Assembly (NCBI GenBank): GCA_905214925.1
Contig: CAJMOB010000014.1
Span: 1 to 64,000 of the forward strand
Reading direction: 5' to 3'
DNA: 64,000 bases
Source: Scybalomonas sp905214925
GTDB taxonomy: Bacteria > Bacillota > Clostridia > Lachnospirales > Lachnospiraceae
A model generated the notes under the pieces. The model saw only the letters and a list, made by a program, of their open reading frames with translations. It searched no databases and was not told the DNA's origin. Shown here piece after piece: positions 52,659 to 61,397 of the stretch (positions within the stretch are counted from its first letter, which is position 1; the number at the start of each line of letters is the position of its first letter). The translations under genes and the position numbers were made by a program.

Positions 52659-52705
52659 AAAAGACTTTAGAAATCTTTTGTATTATCGGATTCTAAAGTC
52701 TTTCT
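52659..52705 (-). terminator. Terminator of icd
   Basis: AAAAAGACTTTAGAA / TTCTAAAGTCTTT stem with a loop of about 18 nt, about 40 bp past the icd stop. I see no gene in 52407-52658. Confidence 0.85.
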
Positions 52706-52741
52706 ATCCTATTTTTTCATCTTTTATATTTTTATCATTTT

Positions 52742-53953
52742 TTATGCAAGTGTAGCTTCTAAATTTTCACGAATCGCTTTAATAAACTGTTCGCTATTTA
52801 ACACCGTTACATTTTGTAATGATGTAATTAACGCTAAATCTTTTGTCATCTTTCCTGATTCAATCGTAGAAAGTGTCGCTTGTTCTAGTTGATTTGCAAA
52901 TGTTACTAATGCCTCATTATTATCCAGTTCTCCTCTTTTTCTTAAAGCACCTGTCCATGCAAAAATAGTCGCAACAGAGTTAGTAGAAGTTTCCTCGCCT
53001 TTTAAATGTTTATAATAATGTCTTTGCACCGTTCCATGAGCAGCCTCATATTCATAATATCCATGAGGAGATACTAATACAGAAGTCATCATTGCTAAAG
53101 AACCAAAGGCGGAAGAAACCATATCGCTCATCACATCGCCATCATAGTTTTTACAAGCCCAAATAAATCCGCCTTCTGCTTTCATAACACGGGCCACTGC
53201 ATCATCAATTAATGTGTAGAAATACTCAATGCCTGTATCTTCAAAGCGCTTTGCATAATCGTTATCATAAATTTCTTGGAAAATATCTTTAAAGGTATGA
53301 TCATATTTTTTTGAAATCGTATCTTTTGTTGCAAACCAGAGATCTTGTTTTGTATCTAATGCATATTCAAAACAGCTCTTTGCAAAACTTTCAATGGAAT
53401 CATCTAAATTGTGCATTCCTTGTACAATTCCTGCACCGGTAAAGTTATGTATTAATTCTCTTTCTTCTGTTCCATCTTCTTTTGTATACACAAGCTCTAC
53501 TTTTCCCGTACTTGGAATTTTCATTTCTGTTCCTTTATAAACATCTCCATAGGCATGTCTTGCAATTGTAATCGGTTTTTTCCAATTTTTCACACATGGT
53601 TCAATCCCTTTTACGACGATTGGTGCTCGAAATACCGTTCCATCTAACATAGCACGAATCGTACCGTTTGGACTCTTCCACATTTCTTTTAATTGATATT
53701 CTGTCATACGCGCTGCATTCGGTGTAATAGTAGCGCATTTTACGGCAACACCATATTTTTTTGTAGCATTGGCAGAATCAACGGTTACTTGATCATTTGT
53801 CTCATTTCTATGCTCTAATCCTAAGTCATAATATTCTGTATTTAAATCAACAAAAGGAAGCAATAATTCATCTTTAATCATCTTCCACAGAATACGAGTC
53901 ATTTCATCTCCGTCCATTTCAACTAAAGGGGTTGTCATTTTTATCTTTTCCAT
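52742..53953 (-). CDS. icd: NADP-dependent isocitrate dehydrogenase (type II, eukaryote-like)
   Basis: 403 aa. The sequence is of the homodimeric subfamily shared with eukaryotic IDH1: VEMDGDEMTRILWKMIKDEL, the substrate loop NGTIRAMLDGTVFRAPI, ITIARHAYGDVYK, the metal-binding YDGDVMSDMVSSAFGSLAMM and the NADP-binding EAAHGTVQRHYYKH. It oxidises isocitrate to 2-oxoglutarate and CO2 with NADP+. No citrate synthase or aconitase lies nearby. In an anaerobe it mainly supplies 2-oxoglutarate for glutamate, matching the shared operator with the gltD-like gene. Confidence 0.95.
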   Translation of the reverse strand: MEKIKMTTPLVEMDGDEMTRILWKMIKDELLLPFVDLNTEYYDLGLEHRNETNDQVTVDSANATKKYGVAVKCATITPNAARMTEYQLKEMWKSPNGTIRAMLDGTVFRAPIVVKGIEPCVKNWKKPITIARHAYGDVYKGTEMKIPSTGKVELVYTKEDGTEERELIHNFTGAGIVQGMHNLDDSIESFAKSCFEYALDTKQDLWFATKDTISKKYDHTFKDIFQEIYDNDYAKRFEDTGIEYFYTLIDDAVARVMKAEGGFIWACKNYDGDVMSDMVSSAFGSLAMMTSVLVSPHGYYEYEAAHGTVQRHYYKHLKGEETSTNSVATIFAWTGALRKRGELDNNEALVTFANQLEQATLSTIESGKMTKDLALITSLQNVTVLNSEQFIKAIRENLEATLA

Positions 53954-53981
53954 GTGTATTCCTCCAATTCCTAAATCAAAT

Positions 53982-54029
53982 AATTGTATACATGTATTAA
54001 ATTATACTCTATCTTTCTAAAACTGACAA
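53982..54029 (-). promoter_or_regulatory. icd promoter with GntR-type operator
   Basis: Leftward TTGTCA (54024-54029), 17 bp, TATAAT (54001-54006). Right after the -10 box lies a run holding both ATACATGTAT (palindrome, 53988-53997) and TTGTATACAT read on the + strand (53983-53992), related to CTTGTATACAAG upstream of the gltD-like gene. A bound repressor would cover the transcription start. Confidence 0.7.
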
Positions 54030-54052
54030 GTAGCTTTCTATAAAAAAAAGCC

Positions 54053-54081
54053 CTTTGATCAAAAATTGTCGATCAAAAGAC
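54053..54081. other. Hairpin in the icd/helD divergent region
   Basis: CTTTGATC / GATCAAAAG arms with a loop of about 11 nt. There is no transcript for it to end, so its role is unclear. The rest of 54030-54347 is AT-rich, holds the helD promoter region and no gene that I can see. Confidence 0.45.
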
Positions 54082-54347
54082 TTCTTCCTTTATATGTAGA
54101 CAACAAATCATACAAAAGCATGTACGCTCTTATAGAACAATAACTCGTGAATGTGAAAAATTCCTAACATATGATTTCTATTGTCGTTTATAATTTACAG
54201 ATAATATCTAAAATTATCTGACTTCTATTTCATTTATGACTCATGTTATCATCATATCATACTTTAAAATATAAGTCTATTCTTTTTTTTCTTTTTTTGT
54301 TATAACTTTATTTGCACTTAACATAAAGAAGAAAGAGAGGTATTATT

Positions 54348-56444
54348 ATGAGTTCAGAACAACAATTGGAAGAAAACCATTTAAATCATTGTCTATCCAT
54401 TATAAAACAAAACATCCATTCTTTGGAGGAAAAAGAATCGGAATACAAAGAAACGGTAAAAGAATTGTTCCAAAGTATAAAAAAGGGGGAAGGTGACTCT
54501 TACGGTCAATTATTAGCAGGCCAAAATATTTTAGCAGATGCCCAAAATACTCTTAGAAAAAATCGTTCTGCCTTAAATAAAACTTATTTCGGCCGTATCG
54601 ACTATGAAGATAAAACATTTGAAACAACTTCTACTTGTTATATCGGGAAAAATGGTATTATGGAAAATCAGACCGATGTATTAATTGTAGATTGGCGTGC
54701 GCCTGTTGCCTCTGTTTACTATGAAAATGAATTAGGGGATGGCAGTTATTCTGTTCCAAATGGAGAACAAGTGGAAATTCACTTACAGAAAAAACGTACC
54801 TATGATATCGCCAAAGGAACTCTTCTTGGTTTTTATGATGACGATGTCGCTTCTAACGATGAGCTTTTAATCAAATATTTGTCCCAAAACAAAGAAGCTG
54901 TCCTTGGAGACATTATTGCTACCATTCAAAAAGAGCAAAATGAGATTATTCGTGATGTCCCATACAAAAACATTATTGTACAAGGGGTTGCTGGAAGCGG
55001 GAAAACAACCGTTGCCTTACATCGCATTTCCTATCTTCTTTATAACTATGAAGATCGTTATAAACCTTCTGAATTTTGTATTGTTGGAAGCAATGATATG
55101 CTTTTAAATTACATCAGCAGTGGCTTACCAGAACTTGATGTGAATCATGTAGGCCAGATGCGTATGGACTTATTTTTCCCCTACCTTATGGGAAAAGCTT
55201 GGAAGAAAAAATATAAACAAATACCAGAACAACTCGATGCTCCTTATAAAAGCAAATTATCTTTTGTAAAACAATTAGAACAATTTTTAGATGATTGGAA
55301 AAACACGTATCTTCCAATTCAAGAAGTAAGAGATCCACAAGTTGGACTATTGCTCTCCAAAGAAATGATGGAAGAAACTTTAAAAAACAATGCTTCTTGT
55401 TCTCTTCTACAACTGGAAAAATTATTAAATGCCAAAATTGCAACACGTATTAAGTTCCTTTGTGTGGAAGAAAAAGAAAACTATAAAAAGAACAAATTAA
55501 AACAATATAAGAAATACTTTGATTCCGAACAATATAAGTGGACAGAACCTTTCTTATATGAACAATTCCTAAACTGGAAACTAGAACAACAAGAAAAAGA
55601 GAGTGAACTTTTTGTTAATACAAAAAACGCCATTCAAAAATCCCAATTTGATATTTATGATGTTGCTAGCCTTGCCCTCATCTGGAAACGAATTCTCCTA
55701 AAAAAAGAAACAGATGAATTTAGCCAAATTATTATTGACGAAGCACAAGACTTTGGAGAAATGATCTATTATGTATTAAAACAACTGCTGCCAAACTGTT
55801 ATTTTACGATTATGGGTGATGTTTCTCAAAATATTCGCTATGAAACCGGTATGAATGATTGGGAAGGACTAAAAGAAGCTCTCTTTTCCAAAGAAAGCGA
55901 TAGCTTTTATCTCTTATCCAAAAGTTATCGAAATACCATTGAGATCTCTCAATGTGCAGGAAAAGTATTGGAAAAAGCCTCCCAAGGAAGCTATAAAATC
56001 GAACCTGTCATTCGTCATGGAGCGCCTGTACAGTTTATGAAACTGGAGGAACAAGGGGAGGCTTCCTCTACAACAGCCGAAAATAAGTTTATCAAAACAG
56101 TAAAGGAACTTTCTTCCAAAGGATATGAAACGATTGCTATTGTCTGTCGTACCGAACAAGAAACAGAGGAGGTAAAAGAGCTTCTAGCCAAATCCCATAT
56201 TCCAATTAGCAATCATTATACAAACGATACGGAAGAAGAAAGTGATTTCCAAAATGGAATTATGGTATTGCCAGTTTCTTTAACAAAAGGACTGGAATTT
56301 GACGCTGTTCTTCTTTGGAACGCCGATGAAAACCACTATGGCAATAATAAAAAGGAAGCAAAGCTCCTCTATGTTGCTATTACAAGAGCTCTTCATGAAC
56401 TTTATGCCTTTACGAAAGAAGAGTTTAGTTCGCTATTTCCTTAA
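54348..56444 (+). CDS. helD: HelD-type RNA-polymerase-recycling UvrD/Rep helicase
   Basis: 698 aa. A coiled-coil N-terminus (about 1-75) and the HelD-specific block (YIGKNGIMENQTDVLIVDWRAP, about 98-120) precede the helicase core: Walker A GVAGSGKTT (213-221), DEAQDF, GDVSQNIRYETG, LTKGLEFDAVLLWN and YVAITRALHELY. HelD proteins displace stalled RNA polymerase from DNA rather than unwind it. Slightly short for the class II family (about 740-770 aa). AGAGAGG lies before the ATG. Single gene. Confidence 0.9.
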   Translation: MSSEQQLEENHLNHCLSIIKQNIHSLEEKESEYKETVKELFQSIKKGEGDSYGQLLAGQNILADAQNTLRKNRSALNKTYFGRIDYEDKTFETTSTCYIGKNGIMENQTDVLIVDWRAPVASVYYENELGDGSYSVPNGEQVEIHLQKKRTYDIAKGTLLGFYDDDVASNDELLIKYLSQNKEAVLGDIIATIQKEQNEIIRDVPYKNIIVQGVAGSGKTTVALHRISYLLYNYEDRYKPSEFCIVGSNDMLLNYISSGLPELDVNHVGQMRMDLFFPYLMGKAWKKKYKQIPEQLDAPYKSKLSFVKQLEQFLDDWKNTYLPIQEVRDPQVGLLLSKEMMEETLKNNASCSLLQLEKLLNAKIATRIKFLCVEEKENYKKNKLKQYKKYFDSEQYKWTEPFLYEQFLNWKLEQQEKESELFVNTKNAIQKSQFDIYDVASLALIWKRILLKKETDEFSQIIIDEAQDFGEMIYYVLKQLLPNCYFTIMGDVSQNIRYETGMNDWEGLKEALFSKESDSFYLLSKSYRNTIEISQCAGKVLEKASQGSYKIEPVIRHGAPVQFMKLEEQGEASSTTAENKFIKTVKELSSKGYETIAIVCRTEQETEEVKELLAKSHIPISNHYTNDTEEESDFQNGIMVLPVSLTKGLEFDAVLLWNADENHYGNNKKEAKLLYVAITRALHELYAFTKEEFSSLFP

Positions 56445-56637
56445 ACTTCTCTCGACAAAACAATGGCGCTTATCATCGTTCCAAATATGGAAAGTAAAAG
56501 TAATACATTGACTGTAAGCTGTACAACACGAAAAGGTGTATATTTAAATTTCCTGTGAGCTGCTTTGCCATCAGTAGCAATAAAAGAACTATTATAATCA
56601 AGTCGATACCGAGCTTACAAATCATTTTTGGTTTCAT
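56441..56637 (-). pseudogene. DUF4405 membrane protein gene, deleted and frameshifted
   Basis: ATG at 56637 follows AAAGGAGAG and opens MKPKMICKLGIDLIIIVLLL then MAKQLTG, the first helix of DUF4405 proteins, but this frame stops at 56473. The next frame holds the family's other end (RKFKYTPFRVVQLTVNVLLL, ISAIVLSREV) and stops at 56441. The middle of the family (the helix with the paired histidines) is missing, so about 30 codons were lost with a frameshift. A 54-aa product could still be made. The 3' end overlaps the helD stop. Confidence 0.75.
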
Positions 56638-56653
56638 TTATTCTCTCCTTTAT

Positions 56654-56688
56654 GAGAAAAGCCTGTCCGGCAAAAGACAGGCTTTTCT
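56654..56688 (-). terminator. Terminator at the end of the redox operon
   Basis: AGAAAAGCCTGTC / GACAGGCTTTTCT stem with an 8-nt loop, between the flavodoxin lipoprotein gene and the DUF4405 remnant. Confidence 0.9.
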
Positions 56689-56742
56689 ATTTCAAAATTA
56701 TTTCCATACTACCTGAACTTATTGTTACTCATAATTTTTCTG

Positions 56743-57474
56743 TTATGAGAACATATCTAACCCAGCGACCCAGCTCGCTACATCGTTCTGCGCCTCTGGC
56801 ACACTATTTCTTGAAACGGAAAGACCATCTTCTACAACCGTTGCTCCCGGCTGAAGTTCTTCTATTGTCTGAACTGTCCGTGAAAAACCACTACCACCAT
56901 GAATGGTGAATGGAATAATCGTTTTTCCATTGAAATCATACTGCTCCAAGAAAGTATAAAGAGGCATAGGCAGATCCGAATTCCAGTTCGGATATCCAAG
57001 GAAGATCACATCATAACTATCAAGATCTTCAATCTGTGTTGCAAGCTTAGGTCTTGCATTATCAGAAAGCTCATTGTACGCAAATTCTAAAAGTGCCTCA
57101 TGGGTACCTGGATATTCCTGTACTGTTTCAATTCTGAAAAGGTCGCCACCAACTTCCTGTTGGATAAGCTGTGCAATATACTGATTATTTCCCAACACCT
57201 CGCCGTCTACTACAACACGACTAGCTCCAGCAACGGTATCCACGCCATCCGTTTCAGGGACAGAAAAATAGGCGACCAAAACCTTCTCATTCACCGTTGT
57301 GTCAGTACTTTCTTTCTCTAAATCAGATTGCGGAAATTGTGAAGAGGCTTCCGACTCGGATTCCGGATAAGATTGCGTATTACTTGATATACTTTCATGA
57401 TTGGCAGCCTGTCCACAGGCTACCAAAGATAAGGTTAGTACGGCTGGCATTAATATACCGAAAGCTTTTTTCAT
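56743..57474 (-). CDS. Flavodoxin-domain lipoprotein
   Basis: The start at 57474 (MKKAFGILMPAVL) follows AAGAAGGTG; an ATG at 57504 is less good. 243 aa. Lipobox LSLVAC, a Ser/Glu-rich linker (about 25-60) and then a flavodoxin domain of the Flavodoxin_4 type (VLVAYFSVPETDGVDTVAGA, DVIFLGYPNWNSDLPMPLYT, IIPFTIHGGSGFSRT). It binds FMN outside the membrane and may accept electrons there. Last intact gene of the MerR-controlled redox cluster. Confidence 0.85.
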   Translation of the reverse strand: MKKAFGILMPAVLTLSLVACGQAANHESISSNTQSYPESESEASSQFPQSDLEKESTDTTVNEKVLVAYFSVPETDGVDTVAGASRVVVDGEVLGNNQYIAQLIQQEVGGDLFRIETVQEYPGTHEALLEFAYNELSDNARPKLATQIEDLDSYDVIFLGYPNWNSDLPMPLYTFLEQYDFNGKTIIPFTIHGGSGFSRTVQTIEELQPGATVVEDGLSVSRNSVPEAQNDVASWVAGLDMFS

Positions 57475-57493
57475 TATGACACCTTCTTTCTTT

Positions 57494-57845
57494 TTAATCG
57501 CCAAAATTCAAGTTAAGTTCTGTAAGCCATCCATCAATCTGGGTAGTACTTGAAATTCTTCGTCCTCCATATACTGCTATCCCCTTACAAGAATTCAAAA
57601 AAGTGGGCATTGTCTCATCAATATCGCTACCACCGCTCGTACAGAAGGGAATTACAAGCTTCTCTGTCAAATCATAGCTTTCCAAGAAGGCCAGCGCGAA
57701 GATCATTTACAGCTTCTTTATTGAGAGATTGGTCTGATAAATTCCGAAACATAGCTGGATGACGATAAATGTTATATCCCACAAAGATAAGAATAATAAT
57801 TGCGATAATTACAATCATTGAAATAATACCTCTCTTGCCTTTCAT
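57494..57845 (-). pseudogene. Second flavodoxin gene, internally deleted
   Basis: ATG at 57845 follows AGGAGATGAG and opens a membrane-anchored protein (MKGKRGIISMIVIIAIIILI, then YRHPAMFRNLSDQSLNKEAV), but the frame stops after about 57 codons. Another frame carries the end of a flavodoxin (ALAFLESYDLTEKLVIPFCT, SGGSDIDETMPTFLNSC, STTQIDGWLTELNL) to 57494. The middle of the FMN-binding domain is gone. It is a decayed paralogue of the neighbouring flavodoxin lipoprotein. Confidence 0.75.
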
Positions 57846-57858
57846 TAAAACTCATCTC

Positions 57859-59004
57859 CTACAAACATTCACAAAGAATTTCATAAATCTCCTCCCGACT
57901 AAGTTCCCTAGGATTGCATTTGATAATATTACAGGTATCTGCCACTTGACGAAGTATCTTTGGCGTAATCTCTACTTTTGATTCCAATTCACTAAGTTTT
58001 GTAGGAAGTCCACACTCTTTAATAAAGACCTTCAAAGCGTTTAATCCATCCTCTGCTGTATTCATATCGAACACTTCTTTTGCAAATCGGGTAAATTTTT
58101 CTTCCGCATTTTTTAGAATATGACCATAATATACCGGTTGAATAATAGCTAACCCTTGTCCATGGTTGCAATCTGTATAAGCTCCAAGCTGGTGCTCAAT
58201 CTGATGAGTCTGAAAGTCTGTTAAACGACCGACTTTCAAAATACCATTTTCTGCCATGGCAGAATCCCACATAAGATTGCCGCGAGCCTGTGTATCATTG
58301 ATATCGATAAGTAAACGACGCATATTGATAACGGTATTACGCATGATCGCTAGTGCCACATCGTCAGATACGTTATTCAAATCAGAGTTCCCTAGATAAG
58401 TTTCCATCGCATGACTTAACGTATCAAAAGCACCAGAGAGCACTTGCATAGTCGGAACCGTTATAGTATAGCTTGGATCAAGGATAGCAAAAGAAGCAAA
58501 GTTGCCGACAATGGGACCTTTCCACATTTTTTCCTCATAAGTAATAACTGCACCAGAGTTCATCTCCGCGCCTGTGCCAGAAGCGGTAACAACTGCACCC
58601 ATAGGGATTCCAGCAGTAGGGAATTTTCCAGACTGGTACTCCATACTCCAGATATCTTCCTCTGTCATAGCCTGTACAGAAACAACTTTACAGCAATCAA
58701 TAACACTACCGCCCCCTACTGCCAAAATAAAATCTACTTGATGTTCTTTTGCCAACTTAGCGCCTTCCTGCACTTTCGCATAGGTAGGATTCGGCATAAT
58801 ACCAGAAAAATCCACCACTTCTTTTTCTGCCTGAATCAGAAGATTTTTCAATTCATCGTAAACTCCACTCTTTTTCACTGAGCCTCCACCATAAGCAAGC
58901 ATGATTGTTTTTCCAACTTTCGCAAGCTCCTGTTTTAGAGCCTCTGTCGCAATTCCTTCACCAAAATACACCTTTGTAGGGTAAGAAAAAGTAAATTTAT
59001 TCAT
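57859..59004 (-). CDS. Iron-containing alcohol dehydrogenase (butanol-dehydrogenase-like)
   Basis: 381 aa. N-terminal NAD(P)-binding domain with GGGSVKKSG and AVGGGSVIDCCK; C-terminal metal domain with ligands in AFDTLSHAMETY (Asp and His), FQTHQIEHQLG and CNHGQGLAI. The SVKKSG form after GGG resembles YqhD/BdhA-type enzymes, which prefer NADPH and reduce toxic aldehydes or butyraldehyde. In this cluster, aldehyde or electrophile detoxification is a fair inference. Confidence 0.9.
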   Translation of the reverse strand: MNKFTFSYPTKVYFGEGIATEALKQELAKVGKTIMLAYGGGSVKKSGVYDELKNLLIQAEKEVVDFSGIMPNPTYAKVQEGAKLAKEHQVDFILAVGGGSVIDCCKVVSVQAMTEEDIWSMEYQSGKFPTAGIPMGAVVTASGTGAEMNSGAVITYEEKMWKGPIVGNFASFAILDPSYTITVPTMQVLSGAFDTLSHAMETYLGNSDLNNVSDDVALAIMRNTVINMRRLLIDINDTQARGNLMWDSAMAENGILKVGRLTDFQTHQIEHQLGAYTDCNHGQGLAIIQPVYYGHILKNAEEKFTRFAKEVFDMNTAEDGLNALKVFIKECGLPTKLSELESKVEITPKILRQVADTCNIIKCNPRELSREEIYEILCECL

Positions 59005-59037
59005 AATATCAATACCTCTCTTTCTTAAAAATCAAAA

Positions 59038-59130
59038 TTAAAAGCTCGTCTGTCTACTTTTGTCAAGCCATGCTTTCATTTCTTCATTCTGCTTTTCTTC
59101 TCTCTGCTTATAGGTTTGAGTAATATTCAT
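59038..59130 (-). CDS. Possible 30-aa peptide or gene remnant
   Basis: ATG at 59130 lies after AGGGG with an 8-nt gap. The product (MNITQTYKQREEKQNEEMKA, WLDKSRQTSF) is one charged helix. It fills the gap between the carboxymuconolactone decarboxylase and alcohol dehydrogenase genes. It could be a true small protein or what remains of a larger gene. Confidence 0.3.
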   Translation of the reverse strand: MNITQTYKQREEKQNEEMKAWLDKSRQTSF

Positions 59131-59141
59131 TTAGTTTTCCC

Positions 59142-59879
59142 CTATCTATCAGCAATTTCATCAATGATATTCATTGCATTAAGGCTCCGTGGATACCCAA
59201 TATATGGCATGCACTGTTCGACCACGCTGTACAACTTTTCTTTTCCATTACCCACGCCTAAATTACCTGCTGTGTGCCCACGAAGTTGATTTTCGCATCC
59301 ACCTTGAGCTAAAAGGAAACAAAATGTAATCATTTCCCGTTCCTGATCATTCAAACCAGTGCGAGTATAGTAATCACCAAAGCAGTTATCCGCCAGCCAT
59401 CGGTTGATATTTCGACGCAGAGGTGGGCAATCGGTCTGTCGCTTCGCCATATCTTCTCCGAAAAGTTCTACTTGTTTTGCCAGTCCCTTTTCAAACCGAG
59501 AATCCCTATCGGTTGTACCCTGTGAAGGGAGAGGAAGCGTGATTCCATGTTGCTCCATAATTTGATTGGATACTTCTAAAAAGTCATGAACACGCCCGAT
59601 CCCTAGATAAGCAGTTGCCTGATATATCGTTTCCTTAATGGCTACAGGATCAAGGCCGTTATTCAGCGCAACGTGGAGCATATGCTGGTATTCGCCTAGC
59701 CCTTGACAACCAAGTAATGTAGAAAGAATACAGAGCATCCGCTCTTTTTCGGTAAGTTTACTGAGACTAACTGCTTCATTTTGAGAGAAGTTTGCTACAA
59801 TATCAACCCATTCCGGATCCGTATCTTGCAACCGACTTTTGGCTCCTTCAAACATTCTTTTTTGTACTTCACTGTTCAT
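59142..59879 (-). CDS. Carboxymuconolactone decarboxylase (AhpD-like) family protein, two domains
   Basis: The start at 59879 (MNSEVQKRMFEGA) follows GGAGGTAATC; the ATG at 59912 lies inside the upstream gene. 245 aa with two tandem CMD domains (about 20-105 and 140-245): LSKLTEKERMLCILSTLLGC, and NDQEREMITFCFLLAQGGCE. The AhpD C-x-x-C pair is not seen, so peroxidase-reductase activity is doubtful; single cysteines sit at the equivalent helices. Probably a redox or detoxification enzyme. Just downstream of the EFR1 gene. Confidence 0.85.
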   Translation of the reverse strand: MNSEVQKRMFEGAKSRLQDTDPEWVDIVANFSQNEAVSLSKLTEKERMLCILSTLLGCQGLGEYQHMLHVALNNGLDPVAIKETIYQATAYLGIGRVHDFLEVSNQIMEQHGITLPLPSQGTTDRDSRFEKGLAKQVELFGEDMAKRQTDCPPLRRNINRWLADNCFGDYYTRTGLNDQEREMITFCFLLAQGGCENQLRGHTAGNLGVGNGKEKLYSVVEQCMPYIGYPRSLNAMNIIDEIADR

Positions 59880-59883
59880 ATGA

Positions 59884-60657
59884 TTACCTCCGATTGCTTT
59901 GACAATTTGCATTTATAATCTCTTGAAGAGAAATGTGTTCATTGCGATATCTCGCCTCCGGATTCTTCTCAGGCACCACAAGCCCGATGGCTTTTTGCGG
60001 ACAGGCATGGACACACGCTAGACAAGTTTGACAATTTCCCGGAAGATACACCGCTTTTCCATCCTCTATATGGATAGAAGAGGATGGGCATACCTTTTCA
60101 CAAATGCCACAACCAATACAGCTATCTGTAACTCGTAAAAGATACTGCCATGCATCTGTCGGCATCTGGTTCATACGTTCAAGAAATTGCCGATGTGCTG
60201 CCCTATCTGCATCTGTTACTTCTGCAATCTTATTTTTCCGAGCGTTCAGATCCGCCAAAATCATAGCCATATTTTCAGGAATTTTCTTGTCAATTTGCTT
60301 CTGTTCCTCCATATCAAAACTCGGTAGCCAATTATCTACCATCACTATAACATTGATATAATTGACAGTGATGCCACATTCATCACAAAACTGGTTTGCC
60401 AGTTCTGCGGCCCCGCCGTGACGATTTCCATAAGTCAGAATCATATAGAAGTAATCCGTATGGAAAGTTGCTTTTTTTAGAAATGATTTCACCATGAGAG
60501 GAACCTCATGTCCATAGACAGGAGCAACAATTCCGATACGCTCTGCTGTAAATTCCATATGTTTTTGCCTCATAACTTGTGGAATGCTGATCGGATTTTC
60601 TTCTATTTGTTTTGCTATATAAAGACTGTTACCGGTTCCAGTAAAATAAAATACCAT
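59884..60657 (-). CDS. EFR1-family flavodoxin/ferredoxin fusion protein
   Basis: 257 aa. A flavodoxin-like domain (about 1-140: MVFYFTGTGNSLYIAKQI, APVYGHEVPLMV, LTYGNRHGGAA) is fused to two [4Fe-4S] motifs (CIGCGICEKVCP near 180 and CQTCLACVHACP near 208). Such proteins move low-potential electrons between flavin and iron-sulfur partners in anaerobes. First gene of the leftward redox operon, transcribed from the MerR-type promoter. Confidence 0.9.
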   Translation of the reverse strand: MVFYFTGTGNSLYIAKQIEENPISIPQVMRQKHMEFTAERIGIVAPVYGHEVPLMVKSFLKKATFHTDYFYMILTYGNRHGGAAELANQFCDECGITVNYINVIVMVDNWLPSFDMEEQKQIDKKIPENMAMILADLNARKNKIAEVTDADRAAHRQFLERMNQMPTDAWQYLLRVTDSCIGCGICEKVCPSSSIHIEDGKAVYLPGNCQTCLACVHACPQKAIGLVVPEKNPEARYRNEHISLQEIINANCQSNRR

Positions 60658-60740
60658 AGTACTTTCTCCTTCCTAAGTTTTCTTGCAAAATGGTCAGGAT
60701 TCTGTTATAATCCGATTCATTCTATCGCTTTATACTATCG

Positions 60741-60771
60741 ATTATAAATTCCGGTTGTTACAATCGGTCAA
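60741..60771 (-). promoter_or_regulatory. MerR-type promoter with 19-bp spacer and operator dyad
   Basis: Leftward -35 TTGACC (60766-60771) and -10 TATAAT (60741-60746) are separated by 19 bp, the stretched spacing that MerR activators correct. The spacer holds the dyad CCGGTTGTTACAATCGG (60751-60767). It drives the EFR1-CMD-alcohol dehydrogenase-flavodoxin genes and lies between them and the divergent merR gene. Confidence 0.85.
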
Positions 60772-60822
60772 GTCTTTTTCTGAAAAAATTTTAAATTTTT
60801 TGTAAATGTAATGGAGGAAACC

Positions 60823-61224
60823 ATGATTTATACAATGATGCAAGTATGCAAAGAAACAAATTTAACTTATCAAGCGTTAAAATTTTACTGTAACGAAGGG
60901 CTGATTCCCAACGTCAAAAGAGATAAAAATAACCGCCGCATTTTTGACGAACGAAATTTAAAATGGATTAAAGACCTTGTATGCCTAAAAAAATGTGGCA
61001 TGAGTATTCAAGAAATGAAAGAATATCTGGATTTATGCCTTCAAGGACAATCCACGATTCCACAAAGAAAAGAAATGCTGACGAAAAAGCAGGAATCATT
61101 GCGTAACTCCATTCAGGAACTCGAAAACAGTGTTGCCTATATTGACTGGAAACAAAGTTTCTATGATGAAGTGCTATCTGGTAAACGCCCTTATATCAGT
61201 AACTTAATCCGAGCAGAAGAATAA
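60823..61224 (+). CDS. MerR-family activator of the redox cluster
   Basis: The start at 60823 (MIYTMMQVCKETNL) follows GGAGGAAACC; the ATG at 60811 is part of that site. 133 aa. Winged helix (TMMQVCKETNLTYQALKFYC, NEGLIPNVKRDKNNRRIF) and a coiled coil (about 75-110). The sequence resembles the AdhR/NmlR-like MerR group that controls alcohol dehydrogenase and quinone or aldehyde genes; cysteines at about residues 9, 22, 50 and 54 could sense electrophiles. Divergent from its likely target operon. Confidence 0.88.
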   Translation: MIYTMMQVCKETNLTYQALKFYCNEGLIPNVKRDKNNRRIFDERNLKWIKDLVCLKKCGMSIQEMKEYLDLCLQGQSTIPQRKEMLTKKQESLRNSIQELENSVAYIDWKQSFYDEVLSGKRPYISNLIRAEE

Positions 61225-61356
61225 AAATAACCGTGTATCGAGACTATGAAGAAAAGTCTGTAAATAAAATCTTCTATGATAATGATAGGCGAAAGGATTA
61301 AGAAAATCATTTTTTCGCCGTTGTTATATATATAGCAGTTGGAAAATGGCATGTCA

Positions 61357-61385
61357 AGAGCGGGTGGAAAATCCACCCGTTTTTC
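61357..61385. terminator. Terminator hairpin at the left end of the IS
   Basis: GCGGGTGGA / TCCACCCG(T) has a 3-nt loop and TTTTT on the + strand. It would stop transcription from merR into the transposase, or the reverse. Confidence 0.75.
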
Positions 61386-61397
61386 TGACTTTTTCTA

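Noticed and set aside
58444..58881. 145-codon rightward frame
   Set aside because: Antisense to the iron alcohol dehydrogenase, whose catalytic motifs are intact.
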